NCBI GenBank assembly: GCA_023432985.1
Contig: JAEZEQ010000040.1
Coordinates: 10,198 to 74,197, forward strand
Source: Bacteroidota bacterium
GTDB taxonomy: Bacteria; Bacteroidota; Bacteroidia; CAIKAF01
Direction: 5' to 3'
Length of the DNA stretch: 64,000 nt
Shown here: piece after piece, positions 36,619 to 45,135 of the stretch
Numbering within the stretch: position 1 is the first letter of the stretch
Layout: every line of letters begins with the position of its first letter
The notes under the pieces: model-generated
What the model saw: the letters and a program-made list of their open reading frames with translations, nothing else
The model's database searches: none
What the model was told of the DNA's origin: nothing
Made by a program: the position numbers and the translations under genes

Positions 36619-37437
36619 ATGGCTCAAAACTTATTAAAAGGAAAAAGAGGAATTATTACCGGCGCTTTGGATGAGAATTCAATCGCATGGAAAGTGGCAC
36701 AAAAAGCAGTGGAACAAGGAGCACAAATTGTATTGACCAATGCACCTGTTGCCATGAGAATGGGGGCCATAAATAAATTGGCTGAAGAATGTAACACCAT
36801 TGTGATTCCTGCCGATGCTACTAATCTGGAAGATTTAGAAAATCTATACCAAAAAAGTATGGATCATATGGGTGGTAAACTCGATTTTGTATTACACTCT
36901 ATCGGTATGTCTGTAAACGTTCGTAAAGGCAAACCTTATACGGATCTGGACTATGGATTTTTAGAAAAAACATATGATGTATCTGCCGTTTCATTTCATA
37001 AAATGATGCAAACAGCATATAAATTAGACGCTGTAAACGAATGGGGTAGTTTTTTAGGACTTACCTATATAGCTGCACAGCGTATATTTCCTGACTACGG
37101 CGATATGGCCGATGCCAAAAGTTTACTCGAAAGTATAGCACGCGGCTGGGGTTATCATTACGGCAAAAAAGCCAAAGTACGCGTAAACACCATTTCTCAA
37201 TCGCCTACTAAAACTACGGCAGGAAGCGGAGTGGGTGGATTCGATGCCTTTTTTAATTATGCCGATACCATGTCTCCTCTAGGAAATGCTAGTGCTGAAG
37301 ATTGCGCCAATTATTGCATTTATATGTTCAGTGAATTGTCGCGTATGATAACTATGCAAAACCTATATCACGACGGAGGCTTTAGTCAAATGGGCATCGC
37401 ACCCGAAATCGTAAGTAAATTTTCCGACCCCAAATAA
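36619..37437 (+). CDS. fabI: FabI, enoyl-ACP reductase
   Basis: A 272-residue SDR enzyme completing each round of fatty acid elongation with NAD(P)H. The cofactor motif is GKRGIITGALDENSIAW near 8-24, and the catalytic pair is Tyr 160 and Lys 167 with the spacing Tyr-x6-Lys (DYGDMADAK), the FabI pattern; another Tyr near 150 lies in LTYIAA. The substrate loop is longer and the C-terminal RMITMQNLYHDGGFSQMG is the usual Bacteroidota form. It works with FabZ from the lipid A operon. It ends by TAATG overlap with a tiny lipoprotein gene. Confidence 0.95.
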   Translation: MAQNLLKGKRGIITGALDENSIAWKVAQKAVEQGAQIVLTNAPVAMRMGAINKLAEECNTIVIPADATNLEDLENLYQKSMDHMGGKLDFVLHSIGMSVNVRKGKPYTDLDYGFLEKTYDVSAVSFHKMMQTAYKLDAVNEWGSFLGLTYIAAQRIFPDYGDMADAKSLLESIARGWGYHYGKKAKVRVNTISQSPTKTTAGSGVGGFDAFFNYADTMSPLGNASAEDCANYCIYMFSELSRMITMQNLYHDGGFSQMGIAPEIVSKFSDPK

Positions 37438-37646
37438 TGAAAATTGCAGGGGGCATATTATTGATTTGTCTGGGAATGATGAGTTCTTGTGATACAAGAT
37501 GTTATTCATGCACAGATGCCGAAACCGGAGAAGTTATCCAAAATGAACTATGTACCGATGATCCCTTTTACAGCACTGCCATAAGGGATGATTGGCGTTA
37601 TTCGTGCAATGCGGGCGGAGGGCTCGTTGATGAATATAAGAAATGA
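37437..37646 (+). CDS. Small Cys-rich lipoprotein
   Basis: A 69-residue lipoprotein: signal peptide with lipobox MSSC at about residue 18, then a mature part of about 50 residues with four further Cys (CYSC, ELC, YSC), able to make two disulphides. It is tightly coupled: its ATG overlaps the fabI stop (TAATG) and its TGA overlaps the ATG of the phosphoesterase (ATGA). No family is recognised. The coupling on both sides argues it is a real gene rather than chance. Confidence 0.7.
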   Translation: MKIAGGILLICLGMMSSCDTRCYSCTDAETGEVIQNELCTDDPFYSTAIRDDWRYSCNAGGGLVDEYKK

Positions 37647-38803
37647 GAATATATAGCCTACTTATTGCCTTAGTCGGATTTATGCCGGCATTCTTTTCCT
37701 GTCAATCGGCAAAACCGATTATTAAAAAGGAATACAGGGAGACCTGGTCAAACCGAACTTTGCCTGAAGATAAACCTATATATACCATTTTTGCCCTGGG
37801 CGATGCCGGCGATCCGGATACAACGAAGATGGACAGTAATTTCGGCACCCTACAGGAGCGACTTAAACAGCAGGATGAGGAAGCTTTGCTGATTTTTTTA
37901 GGGGATAATATTTATCCGGCCGGACTCCCACACAATAGTCACCCCGACCGCAAAGAATACGAATTACACCTCGATGCACAAATCGCCATAGCCGACAGCT
38001 TCAAAGGCCGTACCATTTTTGTTCCCGGAAATCACGACTGGGACGATGGACACGATCAAGGCTATATTAGAGCCATTGCTCAAGAAAGATATATAGAAAA
38101 TAAAATGCAAAATGCACGGGTATTCTATCCGGAAAACGGATGTCCCGGTCCTGAAGAAATTGCATTGACGGATGATATAGTGCTTATAGTACTCAACACG
38201 CAATGGTGGCTGCACAAACACGCTAAACCCGATACAGGTATTTGTGATTTTGGAACGGATTTTCTCTTTATGCAGGAATTCGAAAATGCCATGAAAAGAA
38301 ATGCCGGTAAAAAGGTGATCGTTGCCGCACACCACCCTATGGAAAGTCAAGGCCCGCACGGAGGTAAATTTCCTGCTACCGCCCACTTCTTCCCCTTAAG
38401 GGAATTCAACCGAAACCTTTGGGTTCCCCTGCCCTTCTTCGGCAGTCTCTATGTCATTTACCGCAAATCGGGATATATACAAGACCTTACCAACAAACGC
38501 TACAAAGCCATGCAAGCCTCATTTCAACGTGTAATGGAACAATATCCGAACACCATTTACCTGAACGGACATGATCACAGTTTGCAATATATTCCCAAAA
38601 ACAATGTACACTATATCACCAGCGGTGCAGGTACAGAAGTATCGCATGTGGTCGGGCATAAAAGATTGCATTTCGGATATGCAGGCAGAGGCCATACCGA
38701 AATAAAATTATATGCAGACGGACAAGTTTGGGTAGAATTTATACGCACAAATAAAGAGGGTAAAGCTGAAGTTTTATACAGAACCGAATTAAAAAACAAT
38801 TAA
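37643..38803 (+). CDS. Calcineurin-like metallophosphoesterase, secreted
   Basis: A 386-residue exported phosphoesterase. The signal ends near MPAFFSC, where Cys 20 may be lipidated. Metal-binding motifs in order are GDAGDPD, FLGDNIYPAG, VPGNHDWDDG, AAHHPMESQG and GHDHSLQYI, giving the dinuclear site of the calcineurin superfamily. Relatives in Bacteroidota act on phosphomonoesters or nucleotides; the substrate is unknown. It is translationally coupled to the small lipoprotein. Confidence 0.9.
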   Translation: MRIYSLLIALVGFMPAFFSCQSAKPIIKKEYRETWSNRTLPEDKPIYTIFALGDAGDPDTTKMDSNFGTLQERLKQQDEEALLIFLGDNIYPAGLPHNSHPDRKEYELHLDAQIAIADSFKGRTIFVPGNHDWDDGHDQGYIRAIAQERYIENKMQNARVFYPENGCPGPEEIALTDDIVLIVLNTQWWLHKHAKPDTGICDFGTDFLFMQEFENAMKRNAGKKVIVAAHHPMESQGPHGGKFPATAHFFPLREFNRNLWVPLPFFGSLYVIYRKSGYIQDLTNKRYKAMQASFQRVMEQYPNTIYLNGHDHSLQYIPKNNVHYITSGAGTEVSHVVGHKRLHFGYAGRGHTEIKLYADGQVWVEFIRTNKEGKAEVLYRTELKNN

Positions 38804-38815
38804 ACCTATACGCCC

Positions 38816-39697
38816 ATGGCACGCTTAAAAGGAACCGGCATTGCAATTGTAACGCCCTTTAAAAAAGATCTGAGCATAGATTTTGAAGCTCTTGAAAATC
38901 TGATTTCATTTTGGATAAAAGGCGGCGTAGAATACCTAGTGGTAATGGGCACTACCGGAGAAAGTGTCACCCTCAGCAAGTCGGAAAAAAGCGAACTCCT
39001 CGCTTTCGTTCTTGAAAAAGTAAACGGAAAAATTCCCGTTGTAGTCGGCATAGGCGGAAATAATACGGCCGAAGTAGTGGAACAACTAAAAAGCATGGAC
39101 TTATCGAAAACCGAAGCCGTACTTAGTGTAGCTCCATATTATAATAAACCCAGTCAGCAAGGCTATTTCGAACATTTTATGCAAGTGGCCGAAGCCAGCC
39201 CCAAACCCATAATTTTATACAATGTACCCGGACGTACCGGCAGCAATATGAGCGCAGCTACCACGCTTAAATTAGCCAATGCCCATTCCAATATTGTTGC
39301 CATAAAAGAAGCCTCAGGGAATTTGGAACAAATCACCGAAATCCTAATTCATAAACCCGAACATTTTAAGGTAATCAGCGGAGATGATAATCTCACTTTA
39401 CCCATGATTGCCAGCGGTGCCGAAGGTGTAATCTCGGTTGTGGCCAATGCCTATCCATATAAATTTTCGGAAATGGTACGCTTTTGTCTCGCCGAAGATT
39501 TTGAAGCAGCCAAAACGCTTCATTATGCCTTGTTCGATTTTACCCGAAATATATTCCTCGACGGAAATCCGGCCGGTATAAAAGCCGCCCTCTACAAAAA
39601 AGGATTGTGCCAAAATATAGTGCGCCTTCCGCTCACCCCGGTTAATAACGAAACCTACGAAAAAATTATCCGATCGGTTGAAAAATTGGAAAAATAA
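38816..39697 (+). CDS. dapA: DapA, 4-hydroxy-tetrahydrodipicolinate synthase
   Basis: A 293-residue aldolase joining pyruvate and aspartate semialdehyde in lysine and diaminopimelate synthesis. GTTGES near 44, the proton-relay Tyr in APYYNKPSQQGY, LYNVPGRTGSNM and the Schiff-base Lys in VAIKEASGN (Lys 164) are all present. Standard length. It supplies peptidoglycan precursor. Confidence 0.96.
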   Translation: MARLKGTGIAIVTPFKKDLSIDFEALENLISFWIKGGVEYLVVMGTTGESVTLSKSEKSELLAFVLEKVNGKIPVVVGIGGNNTAEVVEQLKSMDLSKTEAVLSVAPYYNKPSQQGYFEHFMQVAEASPKPIILYNVPGRTGSNMSAATTLKLANAHSNIVAIKEASGNLEQITEILIHKPEHFKVISGDDNLTLPMIASGAEGVISVVANAYPYKFSEMVRFCLAEDFEAAKTLHYALFDFTRNIFLDGNPAGIKAALYKKGLCQNIVRLPLTPVNNETYEKIIRSVEKLEK

Positions 39698-40295
39698 AAT
39701 CGCCATTTTTCTCATCCTTGTATTTCTCATTCTACTGCCCTATTTTTTCCGATATTCTATTCTTAGAGCAGTATATGGAGGCTTAATAGATATGGACTAC
39801 AGCGAAGATTCCTTTCGTTATGGCATCATTCTATCCGGAAATGCAGGCGACAGAGCAAGCTTTGCCGCCAATTTATTCCACAAAAATAAAATAGACACTC
39901 TCATCTGTCTCGGCGAAAATATTCCGCATAATCTGCAAGCCCTCGATATGCCCATTAGCGAAGCAGAAATCAGTAAGCATATTCTACTCAAACACAATGT
40001 ACCCGCCGAAAATATTTACTGCATAGAGAGAGGACATTCTACATACGATGAATTCGCTTTTATTCAATCCTTCCTGCAAACTAAAAATGCAAGTGCCCTG
40101 CTCATTTCCTCCGATATACACAGCGCCAGAATGTCCTGGCTCCGAAAACATTTCGAGCTGTCTGAGGATAAAGTGCAGATAAAAGGAGTCCCCTCCGAAA
40201 AATTCAACAGCGAGAACTGGTGGCAAAGCGAAGAAGGCCTGATTGCCGTAAGTAATGAATGGGAAAAAAGAATCTATTATCTCCTGAAATATTAA
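39678..40295 (+). CDS. DUF218/YdcF-type membrane protein
   Basis: A 205-residue protein of the DUF218 (YdcF/SanA) family: one N-terminal helix (about 8-26), then an alpha/beta domain with GIILSGNAGDRAS, the Glu/Asp-rich middle and the HSTYDEFAFIQ and LLISSDIHSARMSWL motifs of the family. Relatives affect cell-wall synthesis and resistance to antibiotics, but the chemistry is unclear. A TTG start at 39678 overlaps dapA by 20 nt; no ATG is near the helix, so TTG is probably used. Confidence 0.78.
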   Translation: MKNWKNKIAIFLILVFLILLPYFFRYSILRAVYGGLIDMDYSEDSFRYGIILSGNAGDRASFAANLFHKNKIDTLICLGENIPHNLQALDMPISEAEISKHILLKHNVPAENIYCIERGHSTYDEFAFIQSFLQTKNASALLISSDIHSARMSWLRKHFELSEDKVQIKGVPSEKFNSENWWQSEEGLIAVSNEWEKRIYYLLKY

Positions 40296-40323
40296 AATAT
40301 TTTCCCGTTTTTTACACGCACAC

Positions 40324-40454
40324 TTATCAACAATCCATCCCTGAGAAATGGGAATTAAATTAGTTATCAACAAAACAGCTCGCATACAAAAACCTGATAA
40401 TAAGGCATATACCAAAACAAAAAAACAACCATACACAGAAACAAGTTTTCAACC
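40324..40454 (+). promoter_or_regulatory. Three DnaA-box-like repeats upstream of dnaB
   Basis: The 264-bp gap before dnaB has TTATCAACA at 40324-40332 and again at 40364-40372, the same strand and exactly 40 bp apart, plus TTTTCAACC at 40446-40454 (82 bp further). Each differs from the DnaA box TTATCCACA by one to three bases. The setting is AT-rich. They could autoregulate replication genes, but they do not by themselves prove an origin. Confidence 0.35.
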
Positions 40455-40514
40455 TATTAAAAAACAAGGGCATGCGAGCAAGTCAGGAAAATCGTGAATA
40501 AAATGTTCATAAGA

Positions 40515-40552
40515 TTTTTGCTTTAAAAAACGGAACAGGTTCCGTATTTTTG
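40515..40552 (+). promoter_or_regulatory. dnaB promoter with long spacer
   Basis: TTTTTG (40515-40520) as -33 and TATTTTTG (40545-40552) as an exact -7 box, with a spacer of 24 bp, slightly longer than usual. The G is 8 nt before the ATG at 40560. Confidence 0.6.
40531..40544. promoter_or_regulatory. Perfect palindrome in the dnaB promoter spacer
   Basis: CGGAAC (40531-40536), AG, GTTCCG (40539-40544): a perfect 6-bp inverted repeat with a 2-bp centre, filling the spacer and touching the -7 box. This is the position of an operator that would occlude RNA polymerase. Confidence 0.45.
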
Positions 40553-40559
40553 TTCGAGT

Positions 40560-42059
40560 ATGAATGAAAAGAATAATATACAATCTCGTCGCAATGTGCG
40601 GAGCGGATTTCAGGGTATAGAAAACAGTCAGGTCAGCCGTATGCAACCCCAGGCTATCGATTTAGAAGAGGCTGTATTGGGTGCCGTGATGATTGATAAA
40701 GAGGCAGTGATTACGGTATTGGAAATTGTAAAGCCTGATTTTTTTTATTTAGATCAACATAAAGAAATTCTGCAGGCTGTTTCTCAGCTTTTCGCCAATA
40801 GTCAGCCCGTTGACATAATGACGGTGACCGAACAATTGCGTAAAAACGGTCAGCTCGATTTTGTGGGCGGGCCGGTTTATATTACCCGACTGGCTTCGCG
40901 TGTAGGTTCTTCTGCCAATGTAGAATATCATGCACGTATTATTGCCGAGAAGTATATCAAACGCGAATTGATTTCCATTTCATCCAAAATTATAGAGAAT
41001 TCCTTCGACGATACCATAGATACATTCGAGCTCTTGAATGATGCAGAAAGCAAATTGTTCGGAGTCTCCGAAAAGAATATTAAAAGAGGATATGAAGGCA
41101 TAGATGCCGTTATTAAAAAGGCTTTTCAACAAATAGACCAATTGGCCAATAATAAGGACGGCTTATCCGGCGTTCCATCCGATTATGAAGATTTGGACGA
41201 AATGACCGCAGGATGGCAAAAAGGGAATCTTATCATTTTGGCTGCACGCCCCGGTATGGGAAAAACATCCTTCGCCCTTTCTTTAATCCGTAATGCAGCC
41301 GTAAAATACAATAAACCTGTTGCTATTTTCTCCTTGGAGATGAGCAATATCGAATTGGTAAACCGATTGATTATGTCGGAAGCTAATATTTCGGGTGAAG
41401 CATTGAAAAAAGGAAATTTGAGCGAACAAGAAATTGCATCTCTTCCCGCCAAATTGAGTGCGCTCGAACAGGCTCCCATATATATAGACGATACGGCAGG
41501 ACTTACCATTTACGAGTTCAGAGCGAAAGCCCGGAAATTAAAAATGCAGCATCAAATACAGATGATTATCATCGACTATTTGCAATTAATGACAGCCGGT
41601 ATTGACTCGAAAGGACCCGGGAACCGCGAGCAAGAAATTTCGACCATCTCACGTACCTTAAAGGCCATTGCCAAAGAACTTGATATTCCCATTATCGCCC
41701 TTTCTCAGTTGAGCCGTAGCGTCGAAACCCGCGCAGGGGATAAAAGACCGCAATTATCCGACCTTAGGGAGTCCGGCGCCATTGAACAAGATGCCGATAT
41801 GGTTATGTTTATTTTCAGACCCGAATACTACGGTATAGACAGCGACGAAAATGGAAATAGTACCCAAGGACTGGCCGAAATTATTATTGCCAAACACCGA
41901 AGCGGATCTACGGGCACAGCCAAATTACGCTTTATACCGGCACAAACCCGATTCGAAAATTATCATACCGAATATTCCATGCCTAATGGTACACTCGACC
42001 ATATGGTATTCGACCACAAAACATTCACCTCAAAAATGAATGATGAGCCACCTTTCTAA
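40560..42059 (+). CDS. dnaB: DnaB, replicative DNA helicase
   Basis: A 499-residue hexameric helicase that unwinds DNA at the fork. An N-terminal domain (about 28-130) with EEAVLGAVMID leads by a linker to the RecA-like domain: Walker A ARPGMGKTS near 229, Walker B IIIDYLQLM, the SQLSRSVETR motif and the DADMVMFI ending. No intein is inserted. Housekeeping gene with a palindrome-bearing promoter and DnaA-box-like repeats upstream. Confidence 0.97.
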   Translation: MNEKNNIQSRRNVRSGFQGIENSQVSRMQPQAIDLEEAVLGAVMIDKEAVITVLEIVKPDFFYLDQHKEILQAVSQLFANSQPVDIMTVTEQLRKNGQLDFVGGPVYITRLASRVGSSANVEYHARIIAEKYIKRELISISSKIIENSFDDTIDTFELLNDAESKLFGVSEKNIKRGYEGIDAVIKKAFQQIDQLANNKDGLSGVPSDYEDLDEMTAGWQKGNLIILAARPGMGKTSFALSLIRNAAVKYNKPVAIFSLEMSNIELVNRLIMSEANISGEALKKGNLSEQEIASLPAKLSALEQAPIYIDDTAGLTIYEFRAKARKLKMQHQIQMIIIDYLQLMTAGIDSKGPGNREQEISTISRTLKAIAKELDIPIIALSQLSRSVETRAGDKRPQLSDLRESGAIEQDADMVMFIFRPEYYGIDSDENGNSTQGLAEIIIAKHRSGSTGTAKLRFIPAQTRFENYHTEYSMPNGTLDHMVFDHKTFTSKMNDEPPF

Positions 42060-42093
42060 TACTATATTCCATAAAATTTGCGTTCTTTAGCCT

Positions 42094-43359
42094 ATGTTCA
42101 AAAATGCACTTTTTATCCTTATCCTCATTTTCTCGGGAGGCATATACTCCGCAAATGCTGCATATATGCTTATTCCCATGGACGAAAAACAGGCAAATCA
42201 CCTCAAAGCATACGGTATCGCTTATTATACGCTGAGCTATGATGTGGAAATGTATTGGTTACTGAATTATCGGGGCGGCTCTTTTATGTTTAAACATGCA
42301 GCGGAATTCGAAAAAGAATGTACTATTCGAGGGGTAACCTACGAAATTATAGCCGATGCCAGATCTAGCGCCATCCTTAGCGAGGTAGCCGATCCCGAAC
42401 TCAATGCCGATGCAGTGCGTATGGAAAAAGCACCTAAAATCGCCGTTTATAGCCCCAAAGACAAACAACCCTGGGACGATGCTGTAACGCTTGTGCTTTC
42501 TTATGCCGAAATTCCATACGATATTATTTACGACGACGAAGTGCTCGATGGCAAATTGGCACTGTACGACTGGCTCCATTTACATCATGAAGATTTCACC
42601 GGACAATACGGGAAATTCTGGGCCTCATACCGAAATGCTCCTTGGTACAAAGAACAGGTGCGCTCTCAAGAAGCTACAGCCCGAAAATATGGGTTTACAA
42701 AGGTAAGTCAGCTCAAACTGACCGTAGCCAAAAATATCAAAAGCTTCGTGCAAGGCGGTGGTTATATGTTCGCCATGTGCAGCGCAACCGATAGCTACGA
42801 CATCGCCCTGGCAGCAGAAGGTGTCGACATTTGCGATTATATGTACGACGGCGACCCTATGGAACACGCCGCTCAATCAAAAATTAATTATAACGCCACC
42901 ATGGCCTTTCGCGACTTCAGTATCTCTACGAATCCACTCGAATATGAATACAGTAATATCGACGCCACTATGTGGAGAAATGTGCCGAAAACACAAGACT
43001 TTTTTACCCTATTCGAATTCTCTGCCAAATGGGATCCCGTACCTACCATGCTCACGCAATGCCATCAAGTGGTCATTCCCGGATTTATGGGACAAACAAC
43101 GGCCTTTAGAAAACAATTCCTGAAACCCGGAGTCCTCGTTCTTGCCGAAACTAAAATTGCCAATGAAGCCAGATATATTCACGGCGAATCGGGCAAAGGA
43201 TTCTGGACCTGGTATGGCGGACATGATCCCGAAGATTATCAACATATGGTGGGTGACCCTCCCACCGATTTGGCCCTACACCCCAATTCGCCCGGATATA
43301 GACTTATCCTCAATAATGTCCTATTTCCCGCTGCAAAAAAGAAAAAACAAAAAACCTAA
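42094..43359 (+). CDS. Secreted protein of the family often annotated 'asparagine synthetase B' in Bacteroidota
   Basis: A 421-residue exported protein, signal peptide ending ANA near residue 22. It opens with LIPMDEKQANHLKAYGIAYY and shows no N-terminal catalytic Cys nor synthetase PP-loop, so it is not a true asparagine synthetase. The centre resembles a flavodoxin/glutamine-amidotransferase fold: KIAVYSPKDKQPWDDAV, then FVQGGGYMFAMCSATDS near 224-240, where Cys sits at the nucleophile elbow position, and a His in the C-terminal region may complete a dyad. Function unknown: a ThuA- or DJ-1-like hydrolase or a binding protein are possible. The ending KKKKQKT is basic. Confidence 0.65.
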   Translation: MFKNALFILILIFSGGIYSANAAYMLIPMDEKQANHLKAYGIAYYTLSYDVEMYWLLNYRGGSFMFKHAAEFEKECTIRGVTYEIIADARSSAILSEVADPELNADAVRMEKAPKIAVYSPKDKQPWDDAVTLVLSYAEIPYDIIYDDEVLDGKLALYDWLHLHHEDFTGQYGKFWASYRNAPWYKEQVRSQEATARKYGFTKVSQLKLTVAKNIKSFVQGGGYMFAMCSATDSYDIALAAEGVDICDYMYDGDPMEHAAQSKINYNATMAFRDFSISTNPLEYEYSNIDATMWRNVPKTQDFFTLFEFSAKWDPVPTMLTQCHQVVIPGFMGQTTAFRKQFLKPGVLVLAETKIANEARYIHGESGKGFWTWYGGHDPEDYQHMVGDPPTDLALHPNSPGYRLILNNVLFPAAKKKKQKT

Positions 43360-43376
43360 ATCTCCATTTCCTTTTT

Positions 43377-43384
43377 TAGCTTTG
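43377..43384 (+). promoter_or_regulatory. -7 box of the GT39 gene, 9 nt before the ATG
   Basis: TAGCTTTG exactly matches TAnnTTTG; its G is 9 nt before ATG 43393, and the GTG within the box is an unlikely start. Confidence 0.6.
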
Positions 43385-43392
43385 TGGTGTAC

Positions 43393-45093
43393 ATGAATCG
43401 CTTTCTATTCCATTTTATAAGCTACGCCAATACGCATAAAGCTCAGCTTTCCATTCTCGGAATCGCACTCTTTTATTTTCTTTTTTTGCCCATTGATATC
43501 ATGGACATCGATGCCGCTCAATATGCCTCTATTGCGCGCGAGATGACCGAAAACGGAAGCTATTTACAAGTCTACCAACGTGAAGCCGATTATCTCGATA
43601 AACCCCCACTCCTTTTTTGGTTGGCCTCCCTCTCTTTTACGCTTTTCGGATTCACAAATGCCGCATTTAAATTCCCGGCCGTTCTCATTATTCTGCTCGG
43701 AATCTTCAGTACCTATAAGGCAAGCCGGCTTTTCTACAGCGAGAAAATATCCCTGACTGCCATGCTTATCCTCGCAAGCACGCAAGCCTATTTCCTTATG
43801 GCAAACGACGTGCGTACGGATGGCATTTTATCCGGTTTTACCATTTTTGCTACCTGGCAATTATTGCGATTCAGCATTAAACAAAATTTTCAAGCACTGG
43901 CCCTCGGCGCAACGGGTATAGCCCTGGCCATGCTCAGCAAAGGCCCTATCGGCGCCATTATTCCTCTGGCTGCTGTTATACCACACCTTATCCTTACAAG
44001 AAATTTTAAGGCTCTGTTTAATCCTCTTTGGCTCTTATTGCCTCTTATCGTCCTCCTTCTGCTCTCGCCTATGCTTTATGGCCTATACCAACAGTTCGAC
44101 CTGCATCCCGAGAAAAAAGTATACGGACTGGATGGCCCTTCTGGTATCAAATTTTTCTTTTGGACACAAAGTTTCGGACGTATTACCGGAGATATATACT
44201 GGAAAGATGATTCGGGTCCCCTCTTTTTTCTTCAATCTATGGCCTGGGACCTGCAACCCTGGTTTATTCTCGCCTTGGCGGCTGTATTGATTTCTCTTTA
44301 TTTTACAGGCAAATCGCTTATTCAACATAAAACGATCCACGAAGCATGGTCTTTGTGCGGATTCCTACTCCCCTTTATCGCATTAAGCAGCTCGCAATTC
44401 AAATTACCCCACTATGTTTTCCCGCTTTTTTCCTTCTTGTCTGTGCAAATAGCCCTGCTTTTTTTCGAACGCTTTATGCATTTACCCCGCTTGCTCAGAT
44501 TAAGCCTTTGCTTTTTTCAAAGTATTCCCCTTTTTGCTTTTCCCATTTTAACCGCTTTAATTTTCCTGTTTGTTTTTACTCCCGATCCCATTTTTGTCAC
44601 CCTTTTTTATCTGCTACTTGCCTGTATACTTTATCTGGTTTACAAACTATATAAAAAGCCTTTGGATCGACTGGTATATGCAAATATTGGCGTGGCCATG
44701 TGGTGCTCCCTCTTTCTTTCTCTGCATTTCTACCCCCATTTATTACGCTACCAGGGTAGTGCCCAGGCCGGGAAGTGGGTTAGTCAAGAAAATATAGCGC
44801 AAGACCAATTTTATACCGTCGATGTGCACTCTTTTTCGCTCGACTTTTACGCCCGGCGCGTGGTGCCCTATACCCCATTCGACCAATTACACAATCTTCC
44901 TGCCAATACCTATATACTCTTGAGCGAAGAAGCAAAAAACAAACTCATGCAAAATCACCCCTTGGCTTTTGACATCGTAAAAAAATACGACCAATACTCG
45001 GTCACTATTCTAAAAAAAGAATTTCTCCTGAAAGAATCCAGAGCAAATCAGCTTAAATCTATTTTTATTTTGAAAAAAAGAAATGAGAATTAA
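43393..45093 (+). CDS. GT39/ArnT-type membrane glycosyltransferase
   Basis: A 566-residue protein with about 12 transmembrane helices. The first outer loop has the acidic motif MDIDAAQYA, and LDKPPLLFW follows, the pattern of PMT/ArnT enzymes that use undecaprenyl-phosphate sugars such as aminoarabinose on lipid A. A conserved Arg/Asp loop NDVRTDG follows near 140. Given the lipid A genes in the window, lipid A or O-antigen modification is plausible but not shown. Own leaderless-looking promoter. Confidence 0.82.
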   Translation: MNRFLFHFISYANTHKAQLSILGIALFYFLFLPIDIMDIDAAQYASIAREMTENGSYLQVYQREADYLDKPPLLFWLASLSFTLFGFTNAAFKFPAVLIILLGIFSTYKASRLFYSEKISLTAMLILASTQAYFLMANDVRTDGILSGFTIFATWQLLRFSIKQNFQALALGATGIALAMLSKGPIGAIIPLAAVIPHLILTRNFKALFNPLWLLLPLIVLLLLSPMLYGLYQQFDLHPEKKVYGLDGPSGIKFFFWTQSFGRITGDIYWKDDSGPLFFLQSMAWDLQPWFILALAAVLISLYFTGKSLIQHKTIHEAWSLCGFLLPFIALSSSQFKLPHYVFPLFSFLSVQIALLFFERFMHLPRLLRLSLCFFQSIPLFAFPILTALIFLFVFTPDPIFVTLFYLLLACILYLVYKLYKKPLDRLVYANIGVAMWCSLFLSLHFYPHLLRYQGSAQAGKWVSQENIAQDQFYTVDVHSFSLDFYARRVVPYTPFDQLHNLPANTYILLSEEAKNKLMQNHPLAFDIVKKYDQYSVTILKKEFLLKESRANQLKSIFILKKRNEN

Positions 45094-45135
45094 ATTGCAC
45101 CGAGGACTTTTAAAATTTTATACCTTAGTATTCTA

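Noticed and set aside
40296..40560. Chromosomal replication origin
   Set aside because: DnaA-box-like sites are imperfect, no dnaA or strand switch lies near, and no cluster of true TTATCCACA boxes is seen; kept only as a finding.
42094..43359. True asparagine synthetase B
   Set aside because: No amidotransferase Cys at position 2, no PP-loop, a signal peptide is present, and length is too short.
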